Source: UBA11891 sp003533785
Lineage (GTDB): Bacteria > Bacteroidota > Bacteroidia > Flavobacteriales > Flavobacteriaceae
Reading direction: 5' to 3'
Assembly (NCBI GenBank): GCA_949511625.1
Contig: CATFEX010000012.1
Coordinates: forward strand, 1 to 64,000
Length of the DNA stretch: 64,000 nucleotides
The translations under genes and the position numbers were made by a program. The notes beneath the pieces are model-generated. The model did no database searches and was not told where the DNA came from. It saw only the letters and a program-made list of their open reading frames with translations. Shown here one piece after another: positions 26,728 through 34,665 of this stretch. Positions within the stretch are counted from its first letter, which is position 1. The number at the start of each line of letters is the position of its first letter.

Positions 26728-27588
26728 TCACTCCACAAAATTCAATTTAAAGGGAGTCCCAGTTGTCTGCTGGGCCAGAAAATTCATTTCCTGTTGATCT
26801 AAAGACAGAACCCTTAGGTAGCCCCCAGTCACTTGGCCGTCAGCCATGGCCACGGTCAATCCTCCTGCGGTAGTCAGTTGAATCGTGCCCGGGGGAATCA
26901 CCCCACTCAACGGCTGAAAGTCTAAAGCACTCACAGAGCCTTCCAAACGATAACCCATTCGGTTGTTGCTCCCTATTACAAATTGCGTTTTTTTTAATTC
27001 ACTTTGCAGTTTTAGGGGACATTGATCCCAATCGATCCCTGGCCGTACCCGGAGAAACTTACGTTCTTCTAATGAATCGGCCTCCTCTTGATTCTTAGCA
27101 AGCAAGGGATCGGGGAAGGACAGACTGGAAACAAATGGCAATTGATCTCCTTTTTCCAAGCGTCCACTGGGCGTAATAGGTGCAAATTGAGACGCACTCC
27201 CCAGATACTTTCGGCATTGCAAGCCACCCAAAAAGGACAGGTAGGCTCGGGCTCCTTTTTCTATTTTTCCGATTCGAAGTAGATCGCCCAAGTCACACAG
27301 AAAAGGAAGGCCCATCGGTTGCTCCTTGTCATTGTGAAATAAAGAAAGAGGCGCACCACTCGCCGCCACCCATACAGGATCATTGAAGAGAAGTGTGGGG
27401 CCCGATAGGGTAATTTCCAAACTCGCCAAAGCAGGGACATTTCCTACGATCCGATTCGCAAGATTAAAACTGGCCCTGTCCATGGGACCAGATAAGGGGA
27501 CTCCCTTGGAACGCCAGCCCGGTCGGCCACAATCCTGTATACTGGTATAAAAACCCGATTCAATGACTTTACAATACGATTTTTTCAT
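26728..27588 (-). CDS. pxpC: 5-oxoprolinase subunit PxpC (biotin-dependent carboxyltransferase-like)
   Basis: PxpC is one of three subunits of the bacterial ATP-dependent 5-oxoprolinase, which opens pyroglutamate to glutamate. The 286-aa protein has the family start VIESGFYTSIQDCGRPGWRS near 8-27, GVPLSGPMDRASFNLANRIVGN near 29-50, and the late SGVIPPGTIQLTTAGGLTVAMADGQVTGGY stretch split over residues 228-258. The length matches KipA/PxpC. Its start overlaps pxpB by 20 bases, so the two are translationally coupled. It ends 3 bases from the convergent nitroreductase. Confidence 0.92.
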   Translation of the reverse strand: MKKSYCKVIESGFYTSIQDCGRPGWRSKGVPLSGPMDRASFNLANRIVGNVPALASLEITLSGPTLLFNDPVWVAASGAPLSLFHNDKEQPMGLPFLCDLGDLLRIGKIEKGARAYLSFLGGLQCRKYLGSASQFAPITPSGRLEKGDQLPFVSSLSFPDPLLAKNQEEADSLEERKFLRVRPGIDWDQCPLKLQSELKKTQFVIGSNNRMGYRLEGSVSALDFQPLSGVIPPGTIQLTTAGGLTVAMADGQVTGGYLRVLSLDQQEMNFLAQQTTGTPFKLNFVE

Positions 27589-28291
27589 CTTGGTAATTCG
27601 GTATGTACCTTGGCTTGGTCTTTAGTTTTTTATAGGTGTGAGCATCCACTTCTTTCCATTGAATCGTATCGCCTGGCTCCAAAAGAAAAATGGGTTTGCG
27701 GTTGCGATCAAAGAGAGAAACAGGGCTAAGCCCGATGATCTGCCAGCCCCCAGGACTGTTCTGTGGGTAGATGCCTACATAGCGTTCTCCAACAGCCACT
27801 GCTCCCACGGGAACTTCCAGTGCGGGTTTTTCCTTCCGTGGTAAGTGAAGCGAGGACGGCAAGCCTTGTAAATAGACAAAGCCCGGTTGGAAGCCATAGA
27901 ATTGCACCTTGAGAATATGACTGAGAAAAGCTTCCCAATAAGCAGCAATCGCTTGGGTATCTCCCTTGAAATAATCCTCCAAATCATGACTCGTTTCCGC
28001 GCTTTTGTAGAATGGAAATTCCCACTTTTTATAGGAAAATACGGAACGTTGGGCAGTGGCAGCCCAGGTTTTTTCTAAAGCAGTTTTCAAATCATCATCG
28101 GTGACCTCTTTGTTAAGTAAAATCAAAAAACCACGAGGCTCGGTAATGGTCTCATTCAAAACTTTGCTCAGGCTATCTTTCAGTGCAAGCACCCAGGCTT
28201 GCAATTGCAACATCTGCTCTTGCCTATCCACCGGTGTTTCCAAATGGACAAAATATTGTTTGGCGTTTGAAAAATGGAGTGTGTATCTCAT
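27569..28291 (-). CDS. pxpB: 5-oxoprolinase subunit PxpB (allophanate hydrolase subunit 1-like)
   Basis: The 240-aa protein resembles KipI/PxpB. Its C-terminal cyclophilin-like half has FYGFQPGFVYLQGLPSSLHLPRKE split over residues 130-155, VPVGAVAVGERYVGIYPQNSPGGWQIIG split over 160-190, and ends with LLEPGDTIQWKEVD. The N-terminal half (DRQEQMLQLQAWVLALKDSL) is more divergent. The overlap with pxpA (4 bases) and pxpC (20 bases) marks one operon and supports 5-oxoprolinase over a kinase-inhibitor role. Confidence 0.92.
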   Translation of the reverse strand: MRYTLHFSNAKQYFVHLETPVDRQEQMLQLQAWVLALKDSLSKVLNETITEPRGFLILLNKEVTDDDLKTALEKTWAATAQRSVFSYKKWEFPFYKSAETSHDLEDYFKGDTQAIAAYWEAFLSHILKVQFYGFQPGFVYLQGLPSSLHLPRKEKPALEVPVGAVAVGERYVGIYPQNSPGGWQIIGLSPVSLFDRNRKPIFLLEPGDTIQWKEVDAHTYKKLKTKPRYIPNYQDEKIVL

Positions 28292-28992
28292 CTGAGTGCC
28301 ATTTGAGCCAGGACTTGAGCGTGCTGTAAGGCCTGCGGTGTGTCACTGTGTAAACAGACTGTTTGACAATGTCGAATTAGAGTTTGGCCCGTATCGGTTA
28401 CTGCCTCCCCTTTACAAAGGCTTTCGTATTGTGCCACTATCGCCTCCGTAGTCGTTAGTACTGCAGCGGGCTGAGAGCGAGACAGCAATGCTCCCGAATC
28501 GATATAGCGGCGGTCTACAAACCCTTCCTCCCAAACAGAAAATCCCGCTTTTTGAAGCTGTTTCACCCAGGGGCTCCCTGCTAGGGCATAAACAATTCCT
28601 GAAAAAGATAGGTTTTGCAAGACTTCGATTACTTGTTCTCCCAGTTCACTATTATTAGCTAGGTCATTGTACAATGCGCCGTGCGGCTTTACATGATGCC
28701 ATGCGGCGCCTACCATGTCCAAGCTATTTTGAAACAAGCGGAGTTGGCTAAAAAGGGCTCTTTGCAAATTGGCCTTTGAAAGAGAAAGCGATCGCCGGCC
28801 AAAATGTTCTCGATCGGGATAGGACGGATGTGCCCCGATATGAACCCCTTCTGCCAAGGCCCATTGCATCACTTGCAGAAGCAGCTCAGGAGAACCAGCA
28901 TGGCCACCACAGGCAATATTGCAGGAGTCTACCCAACGCAATAATTCCCGGTCCCAGGCACCGCCCTCCCCCAAATCCACGTTTCTATCCAT
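28288..28992 (-). CDS. pxpA: 5-oxoprolinase subunit PxpA (LamB/YcsF family)
   Basis: The 234-aa TIM-barrel-like subunit has all the family motifs: MDRNVDLGEGGAWDREL at 1-17, DSCNIACGGHAGSPELL near 22-38, GVHIGAHPSYPDREHFGRR near 49-67, and VKPHGALYND near 102-111. The frame extends 46 codons upstream, but the ATG at 28992 gives the standard DLGEG beginning and length. It is the first gene of pxpABC. The pathway recycles 5-oxoproline, a spontaneous by-product of glutamine. Confidence 0.94.
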   Translation of the reverse strand: MDRNVDLGEGGAWDRELLRWVDSCNIACGGHAGSPELLLQVMQWALAEGVHIGAHPSYPDREHFGRRSLSLSKANLQRALFSQLRLFQNSLDMVGAAWHHVKPHGALYNDLANNSELGEQVIEVLQNLSFSGIVYALAGSPWVKQLQKAGFSVWEEGFVDRRYIDSGALLSRSQPAAVLTTTEAIVAQYESLCKGEAVTDTGQTLIRHCQTVCLHSDTPQALQHAQVLAQMALR

Positions 28993-29216
28993 AAAAACCA
29001 CAAGATAGAAGGAATTTCTTTTTTTAAGAGGGAACCAAAAAGTAAAATTTGGTTTAATACAATAGACAAGGTTTCTTTTTGGGATGTTAACCATTGAGGC
29101 TATATAATTCAAACAAGCGTTTACCTTCAATTGATGGTGGCTCCACGGCTTTCAGCATCGCAGCAGTTTGGGGATTTCCTTTTTTCAGTATCTTCCTATA
29201 CCCAAATTGCAACCCC

Positions 29217-29612
29217 ATGAAATACTTTCTACTATCCCTTTTGCTGGTGGGTCCACTCAGCGCACAGATTCGCAGCGAACGCCATCTCTTCCACACGCGC
29301 TATTATGAAGGAGACCGTCAGCTTAGCCCTGCCCAACTGCGACAGCGATTGGAAAGCAATCCATCCAGCGTACAATGGGCCCAGCAAGCCCGTCGCCAAC
29401 TGCGCCCTGCCCGATGGCTCCAAGGCGCTGGGACCTTGGTCTTGGGCGTGCAAACCGCCCACTGGGTGAGCAACGGCAACACCCCCAAATGGCAATGGTC
29501 CCTCCCGGCCCTAGGGACGTTGGGCTTTAGTATTTCACTCGAAAGAAAAGGCCGAATGAAACAGCAACAAGCCCTGCAGCGGTTTAATCAACAATTCAAG
29601 AACAAAGAATGA
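29217..29612 (+). CDS. Small secreted protein of unknown function
   Basis: I do not recognise a family. The 131-aa product begins with a good signal peptide (MKYFLLSLLLVGPLSAQ), so it should be exported. The mature part is rich in Gln and Arg (QWAQQARRQLRPARWLQGAG), has a weak hydrophobic stretch near 65-85 (LVLGVQTAHWVSN and LPALGTLGFSISLE), and a charged Gln-rich end. A TTTG-N18-TATCTTCC sequence upstream is a weak promoter. The local GC content is higher than in neighbouring genes. It lies alone on the plus strand between pxpA and the Nramp-like gene and is followed by a terminator. Confidence 0.55.
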   Translation: MKYFLLSLLLVGPLSAQIRSERHLFHTRYYEGDRQLSPAQLRQRLESNPSSVQWAQQARRQLRPARWLQGAGTLVLGVQTAHWVSNGNTPKWQWSLPALGTLGFSISLERKGRMKQQQALQRFNQQFKNKE

Positions 29613-29709
29613 CCAATTTACACCCTACCCTCAATAGTAAATGCTAAGTGTGCCTGGTAGTATGCGTTGCGACCGATTGTTGGTATTGTTTGGTGCTAAT
29701 TTTTAAAGT

Positions 29710-29732
29710 AAAAACACCCGAAGGTGTTTTTT
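29710..29732. terminator. Bidirectional rho-independent terminator
   Basis: AAAACACC and GGTGTTTT pair around a CGAA tetraloop, flanked by A and T runs on both sides. It can end the secreted-protein transcript on the plus strand and the Nramp-like gene on the minus strand, separating the latter from pxpABC. Confidence 0.85.
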
Positions 29733-29824
29733 ATTAGAGCAACCACAATTCTTAGACATTACCTAGCTTTCCCGCCTAAAGCGAAATCACCCCAGCAGAA
29801 CCAACCCTTTTTGTCAGGGCTTTC

Positions 29825-31000
29825 TCACAACTGGGTCAACGTCTTGAATGCCAAACCCACAAAGACAAGAAATATGCCCCCCAAAAGAAATCGTAGGATC
29901 CAAGTACCTTTGGTTTTTCTCACCAAATAGAGTAAGAATAAAGCGATAAAAGGCAACAACAGGGCATTGGCGATTTGTGCCCATTGAATGAGTTGAGTGG
30001 GGGGCAGCTCTAAGCTGAGGGATGCCAAACCAAAACCAAGCACGCCCAGAGCCACCCCTTTGGTTTTCCTTGAAACGGAGGACCAACCCAGGGTCTCCTG
30101 CACGACAAAACCCGCTGCCAGGGGCGCTGTGAGTGCCGAGCTGAAGCCCGCAGCAAAGAGTCCAAATCCGATGAGATACTGAGCGACTTCCCCGTAGAGT
30201 GGCACTAGGGCTTGTCCCAAATCCGCTGCCGTGCGCAACTCTCTATTTCCCACCGCTGAGGCGGCTATCACAATACTCAAGGAGATGCAACCGCCCAGTA
30301 CAATTGAGATCAAGGTGTCTTTTTTAAGGGCAGCCAAGCTGCTGAAGGTGGCTCTCTTTTTTACCAAAGCGGCATGCAGGAAAAGATTGTAGGGAACGAT
30401 CGTGGTTCCCACTAGGGCCAGCATCGTCCACAAAGAGTCTTCTGGGATTATTGGATAAAACAGCCCAGAGAGCAGCGCTTCCATCGACGGACGCACCCAG
30501 AAAGCAGTGATCACAAAGGAGAGGCTCATCAAGAGCACCACTGCAAACAGTAGATTTTTGATCCACCGGGGCTTCCCAAACCACAACACAATCGCCAACC
30601 CCAAACCCACCCCGCTTAGTGAAAGGGTTTTATAAAGTCCTGTAGCAAGGAACTCAGCTGGAAAAAAGGGAGTCAAGCCCAGCAAAGCTCCCGATACATT
30701 TCCTGCTTCATAGGCGGCATTACCCATAAAAATTGCCCAAACAATCCAGCCCAGTAGAATATTGCGAAGCCCCATACTGGGGGTATGGCTATGCACCAGT
30801 TCCACCAAGCCCTGCCCTGTTTCCCAACTCAAGCGTGCCACCAGAGTTTGTAAAAACCCTGTGAGGACCAAGGAAAGCAATAGGGCCCAAAGCAAACTGA
30901 GTCCAAAACCTACTCCTGCTAAGCTACAAGCTGTTAAAGTACCCGGACCGATAAAGGCCGCTGTTATTAAGATACCGGGGCCAATACGAAAACGTGCCAT
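29825..31000 (-). CDS. Nramp-related membrane transporter lacking canonical metal-binding residues
   Basis: The 391-aa protein has about 11 hydrophobic segments and the overall Nramp pattern. In true Nramp metal carriers TM1 has DPGN and TM6 has MPH. Here TM1 reads FIGPGTLTACS (Gly18 and Thr21 replace Asp and Asn) and TM6 reads TTIVPYNLFLH (Val202 and Tyr204 replace Met and His). So Mn/Fe binding by the known site is unlikely. It is close to pxpABC, as is the Nramp-like ycsG next to the ycsF/kip genes of Bacillus subtilis. A role in importing 5-oxoproline or a related compound is my inference. A terminator separates it from pxpA. Confidence 0.85.
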   Translation of the reverse strand: MARFRIGPGILITAAFIGPGTLTACSLAGVGFGLSLLWALLLSLVLTGFLQTLVARLSWETGQGLVELVHSHTPSMGLRNILLGWIVWAIFMGNAAYEAGNVSGALLGLTPFFPAEFLATGLYKTLSLSGVGLGLAIVLWFGKPRWIKNLLFAVVLLMSLSFVITAFWVRPSMEALLSGLFYPIIPEDSLWTMLALVGTTIVPYNLFLHAALVKKRATFSSLAALKKDTLISIVLGGCISLSIVIAASAVGNRELRTAADLGQALVPLYGEVAQYLIGFGLFAAGFSSALTAPLAAGFVVQETLGWSSVSRKTKGVALGVLGFGLASLSLELPPTQLIQWAQIANALLLPFIALFLLYLVRKTKGTWILRFLLGGIFLVFVGLAFKTLTQL

Positions 31001-31033
31001 AGGCGTATTTTTTACTTCATCAAAGTAGCTAAA

Positions 31034-32563
31034 TTATCCCAACCAACCGTCCCGATCCAAACTGCGGTATTGAATGGCTTCGGCAATATGGTCGGTGTGA
31101 AGCTGAGTGGCTCTCTCCAAATCGGCCAAGGTACGGGCTACCTTGAGGATCCGGTCATAGGCTCGAGCTGAGAGTCCCAAGCGCTCCATGGCTTCTTTTA
31201 ATAAGGCAGTGGAGGATGCGTGTAAGACACAATGCTTTCGGATTTGGCGTGCACTCATTTGGGCATTGTAATGGATGCTTTGATAGATTTGAAAGCGATC
31301 TGTTTGAATGGCTCTTGCTGCGTTTACACGCGCTCGAATGCATTCGGAAGATTCGCCTTTATCTGCGGCGGATAGTTTGTCAAAAGGCACGGGTTCTACT
31401 TCAATATGCAGGTCTATTCGATCCAACAAGGGTCCCGATATTTTTCCTAAATAACGCTGCATTTCTTGCGGGCTATTGCTCCCTTTTTCTGTGGCAAAAT
31501 ATCCCGAAGGACTTGGGTTCATGCTAGCTACTAACATAAAAGAACTAGGATAGGTGACAGTGAATTTTGCCCGAGAGATGGTCACTTCACGGTCTTCCAA
31601 GGGTTGTCGCATCACTTCCAAAACGGAACGCTTAAACTCGGGCAATTCGTCCAAAAACAACACCCCGTTGTGCGCCAAAGAAATCTCCCCAGGTTGGGGA
31701 TATTGGCCCCCACCCACCAGAGCCACATCCGAGATGGTGTGGTGAGGTGCTCGAAAGGGTCGCAGACTGATTAATCCCTGTTGGGTGTTTCGTCCCACAA
31801 CGGAATGGATTTTTGTGGTTTCCAATGCCTCTTTTAAAGTCATGGGTGGCAAGATAGAAGGCAGCCGCTTGGCCAGCATAGTTTTTCCAGCCCCAGGGGG
31901 TCCAATCAGGATAATATTGTGACCGCCGGCCGCTGCTATTTCCATACATCGCTTCACTGTTTCTTGCCCACGTACGTCAGAAAAATCGTATTCCGGGTAT
32001 TTGAGTTGCTGTGCAAATTGGGTACGCGTATCAATGCGTAAGGGGGCTAGGGGTTTTGTCCCTTTAAGAAAATCAACAACCTCACGAAGATGGGTCACCC
32101 CATAAACGTTGAGTCGGTTTACGATTCCGGCTTCGGCTGCATTTTGCTTGGGAAGGATAAAGCCTTTCAGGCCCGCTTGTTGGGCGTAAATGGCCATGGG
32201 CAGGGCTCCTCTAATCGGACGAATGCTCCCATCGAGTGCCAGTTCCCCCATGATCAGATAATCGGCTAGCTCTTCATCAGGAAGTTGACCCGAAGCGCCT
32301 AGGATTCCTACCGCCAAAGTCAAATCGTAAGCCGATCCTTCTTTGCGTTGATCGGCTGGGGCCATGTTGATTGTGATTTTTTTACCTGGAAACTTAAATC
32401 GGTTATTTTGGAAAGCAGCAGCGATCCGGTAGTTGCTTTCTCGTACGGCATTGTCGGGCAAGCCGACCAAGTGATAGCCGATACCAGTGTCAATATTAAC
32501 TTCGATAGTGATGGGTTGAGCTTCTACGCCCAAAACGGCGGCGCCGTGGAGTTGAACCAGCAT
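31034..32563 (-). CDS. comM: YifB/ComM-family Mg-chelatase-like AAA+ ATPase
   Basis: ComM is a hexameric helicase that promotes branch migration during natural transformation. The 509-aa protein has the N-terminal Lon-like domain (LHGAAVLGVEAQPITIEVNI), the Walker A motif IILIGPPGAGKTMLAKRLP near 217-235, HHTISDVALVGGGQYPQPGEISLAHNGVLFLDELPE split over 275-312 (Walker B LFLDE), and the C-terminal sensor region ending in LTDHIAEAIQYRSLD. The length is normal. In non-competent species the role is less clear, and no other competence gene is in this window. It lies 33 bases upstream of the Nramp-like gene on the same strand. Confidence 0.93.
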   Translation of the reverse strand: MLVQLHGAAVLGVEAQPITIEVNIDTGIGYHLVGLPDNAVRESNYRIAAAFQNNRFKFPGKKITINMAPADQRKEGSAYDLTLAVGILGASGQLPDEELADYLIMGELALDGSIRPIRGALPMAIYAQQAGLKGFILPKQNAAEAGIVNRLNVYGVTHLREVVDFLKGTKPLAPLRIDTRTQFAQQLKYPEYDFSDVRGQETVKRCMEIAAAGGHNIILIGPPGAGKTMLAKRLPSILPPMTLKEALETTKIHSVVGRNTQQGLISLRPFRAPHHTISDVALVGGGQYPQPGEISLAHNGVLFLDELPEFKRSVLEVMRQPLEDREVTISRAKFTVTYPSSFMLVASMNPSPSGYFATEKGSNSPQEMQRYLGKISGPLLDRIDLHIEVEPVPFDKLSAADKGESSECIRARVNAARAIQTDRFQIYQSIHYNAQMSARQIRKHCVLHASSTALLKEAMERLGLSARAYDRILKVARTLADLERATQLHTDHIAEAIQYRSLDRDGWLG

Positions 32564-32616
32564 AAATAAGTATTGGGTGACTTAAATATATAAAGTTTCC
32601 TAAAAAGGAATAAACC

Positions 32617-34665
32617 TTAAATGCTTAGTCGCAGCCCCCCGTATAAAAAACGTCCAGGAGCGGGTTCATAAAAACGATTCCCAAAGGCATTTAGTCGGAG
32701 GTTGTCTGAATAGCGAGCATCAGTGAGGTTTTGTACTCCAAAAAACAACTGGGCTTGCGGCCAAATGGGTAAGGGTAAGGCGGCATCTATATGCCAAAGG
32801 CTCACTGCAGCTTCCATGGCTGAATTGGCATCGTTAGCATAGATTTTTCCACGATGAGCAGTAGAAATCCGAAGGCTCACCCCTTGAGGTACTTGATACA
32901 GCAGTTGCCCTTGCAATAGCTGCTGCGGTATGCCAGGCAATCGATTGTCAGAATAGTCGGCATTGGAGGTTTGGTAGTTGCTGTATTGAAAGTCGGAATA
33001 GGTGTAGTTGAATTGAAATTGCCAGCGGTTTGCCCAGCGAACTTGGTAGTGACTTTCTATCCCACGCCGAAAAGAACGCCCTGCATTACGGTAGAAATTT
33101 CGCCCTGGAAAAGCGGCTTCCTCATAGGGAACCAATTCATTGCGACTATTTACATAGTAGAAACTCAATGAAAATTGCTGTTGGGTTTGGCGCCATTCAT
33201 ACCCCAACTCATAGGTCTGGGCTTCCTGCGGTTTAAGCTGGCTGTTGAAGCCTCCTTGACCTGTAGGATTGGCGGAAAGCTCACTGAGTACGGGCGTTTC
33301 GTAACTACTTGCAGTATTGATAAATAAATGGTGCTTCGAATGCAAAGAATAGTTGATCCCAAAGCTATAATTCCAGGCTGGCAACAGCAGGGCATCTGAG
33401 TCTGCCCCGTCAGAGAGGAATCGGTCGTCTACTGCCAAGCGATTGCGGTCGTAGCGGAGTCCTCCCAAAAGGGTCCATGCTTTCCATTGCAGGTCATTGA
33501 GCAGCGAAATTCCTCCATGTGAAAATTGTTCTTTTTGGTCTAAGGTCGCCTCACCCACAGCCCCACTCAAATTCACAAAGCGACGGCGCAGATCGTTTTG
33601 TTGTGCACCTTCTATTCCCAGACGAAGCCTGTTTTTTGTGGTATTACCTTCTGAAGTATGCTGAATGCTTCCTCCAAAACCAGCATAGTTTCTCGTCAAA
33701 TCTATGACACCACCATTGCCGAAAGGCAAGCGTCCAAAAAAATCCCGATGGGAATAGAACCCGTAGCTAGTAAAGCGCCATTGGTTATGTGTGGCTTCCC
33801 AAGAAGCCCCTAATTTCAATTGGTCTACGCTTTCTCCGGCTTGGAAGTCCACATTGCGCTGTCGGGCTTGTCGGCGATTCATTTGCACAGCTTCCTCTGT
33901 GATCCCCCCTGGGTCTTTGGCTTCGGGACTGTGGGCATAATTAACCAAAAAAGTAAGCTGACTCTCTGGCTTGAGTTGGTGCTTCACTTTGAGGTTGAAA
34001 CCCAAGTTTTCAAATTGGCTGTAGTCGCGGTAGCCTTCCTGTTTCATCTGCCCCAAATAACCCATCACTAGCGTTTTCGTGGCTTGGTAGGATCCTTGTA
34101 GTTGGATGTTCTGAAAACCAAAACTCCCAAAAGACAGTGAGGGTTTGAGACTATTGGATTCCAAACGATCTAAGGTCGTGATTGCAATAACGCCCCCAGA
34201 AGCATTGCCATAGAGGCTTGCAGCACCTCCTCGTATCAATTCAATTTTATCGATTAGCCCTAGATTGAGATTATCCACTTGGCCTTGTCCGTCGGGGGTG
34301 GTTTCGGGAATACCGTCCACCACCAGTTTGATGCCTCGAATTCCAAAAGCAGAGCGAGCGCCAAAACCCCGGATGGCTACGCGCAAATCTTGAGCAAAGT
34401 TATTGGCATTCAAACTAAAAACTCCTGGAAATTCTTGAAGGTATTCTGCCAAGCTTAGCTGTTGTCGTTGCCCTTGGGTGGAACTGAAGTTGCTTTGTGA
34501 AACAGAAAAAGGCAATCGCTGGGCTTTTTTTTGAATGTGAAAAGCGGAGACTGTGATACTGTCGAGCGCAATAGTCGTAGAGCTACTGGTCTGTCCCATC
34601 ATCCCTAGAGGTACTAGGGCGATCCATATTATTCTTGAAATGCATCCCATCCTTGCTGAAGCCAT
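32617..34665 (-). CDS. TonB-dependent outer-membrane receptor
   Basis: The 682-aa protein imports a scarce ligand across the outer membrane using TonB energy. After a signal sequence (ISRIIWIALVPLGMMGQ) there is a short TonB-box-like start (DSITVSAFHIQKK), then a plug domain with LSLAEYLQEFPGVFSLN, VAIRGFGARSAFGIRGIKLVVDGIPET split over 87-114, and LIRGGAASLYGNASGGVI near 138-155. The barrel ends with FLYGGLRLSI. No carboxypeptidase-like domain or SusD partner is present, so it is siderophore- or vitamin-type; the ligand is unknown. The first 37 bases overlap dsbD; an internal ATG at 34650 may be the true start. Confidence 0.92.
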   Translation of the reverse strand: MASARMGCISRIIWIALVPLGMMGQTSSSTTIALDSITVSAFHIQKKAQRLPFSVSQSNFSSTQGQRQQLSLAEYLQEFPGVFSLNANNFAQDLRVAIRGFGARSAFGIRGIKLVVDGIPETTPDGQGQVDNLNLGLIDKIELIRGGAASLYGNASGGVIAITTLDRLESNSLKPSLSFGSFGFQNIQLQGSYQATKTLVMGYLGQMKQEGYRDYSQFENLGFNLKVKHQLKPESQLTFLVNYAHSPEAKDPGGITEEAVQMNRRQARQRNVDFQAGESVDQLKLGASWEATHNQWRFTSYGFYSHRDFFGRLPFGNGGVIDLTRNYAGFGGSIQHTSEGNTTKNRLRLGIEGAQQNDLRRRFVNLSGAVGEATLDQKEQFSHGGISLLNDLQWKAWTLLGGLRYDRNRLAVDDRFLSDGADSDALLLPAWNYSFGINYSLHSKHHLFINTASSYETPVLSELSANPTGQGGFNSQLKPQEAQTYELGYEWRQTQQQFSLSFYYVNSRNELVPYEEAAFPGRNFYRNAGRSFRRGIESHYQVRWANRWQFQFNYTYSDFQYSNYQTSNADYSDNRLPGIPQQLLQGQLLYQVPQGVSLRISTAHRGKIYANDANSAMEAAVSLWHIDAALPLPIWPQAQLFFGVQNLTDARYSDNLRLNAFGNRFYEPAPGRFLYGGLRLSI

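Noticed and set aside
29232..29495. 87-codon minus-strand ORF opposite the small secreted protein
   Set aside because: It has no signal peptide or homology, while the plus-strand frame has both a signal peptide and a terminator.
32564..32616. Possible riboswitch or regulatory RNA between comM and the TonB receptor
   Set aside because: The gap is 53 bases and AT-rich without structure, and it lies downstream of the receptor gene. The receptor start overlaps dsbD, leaving no room for a cobalamin riboswitch.
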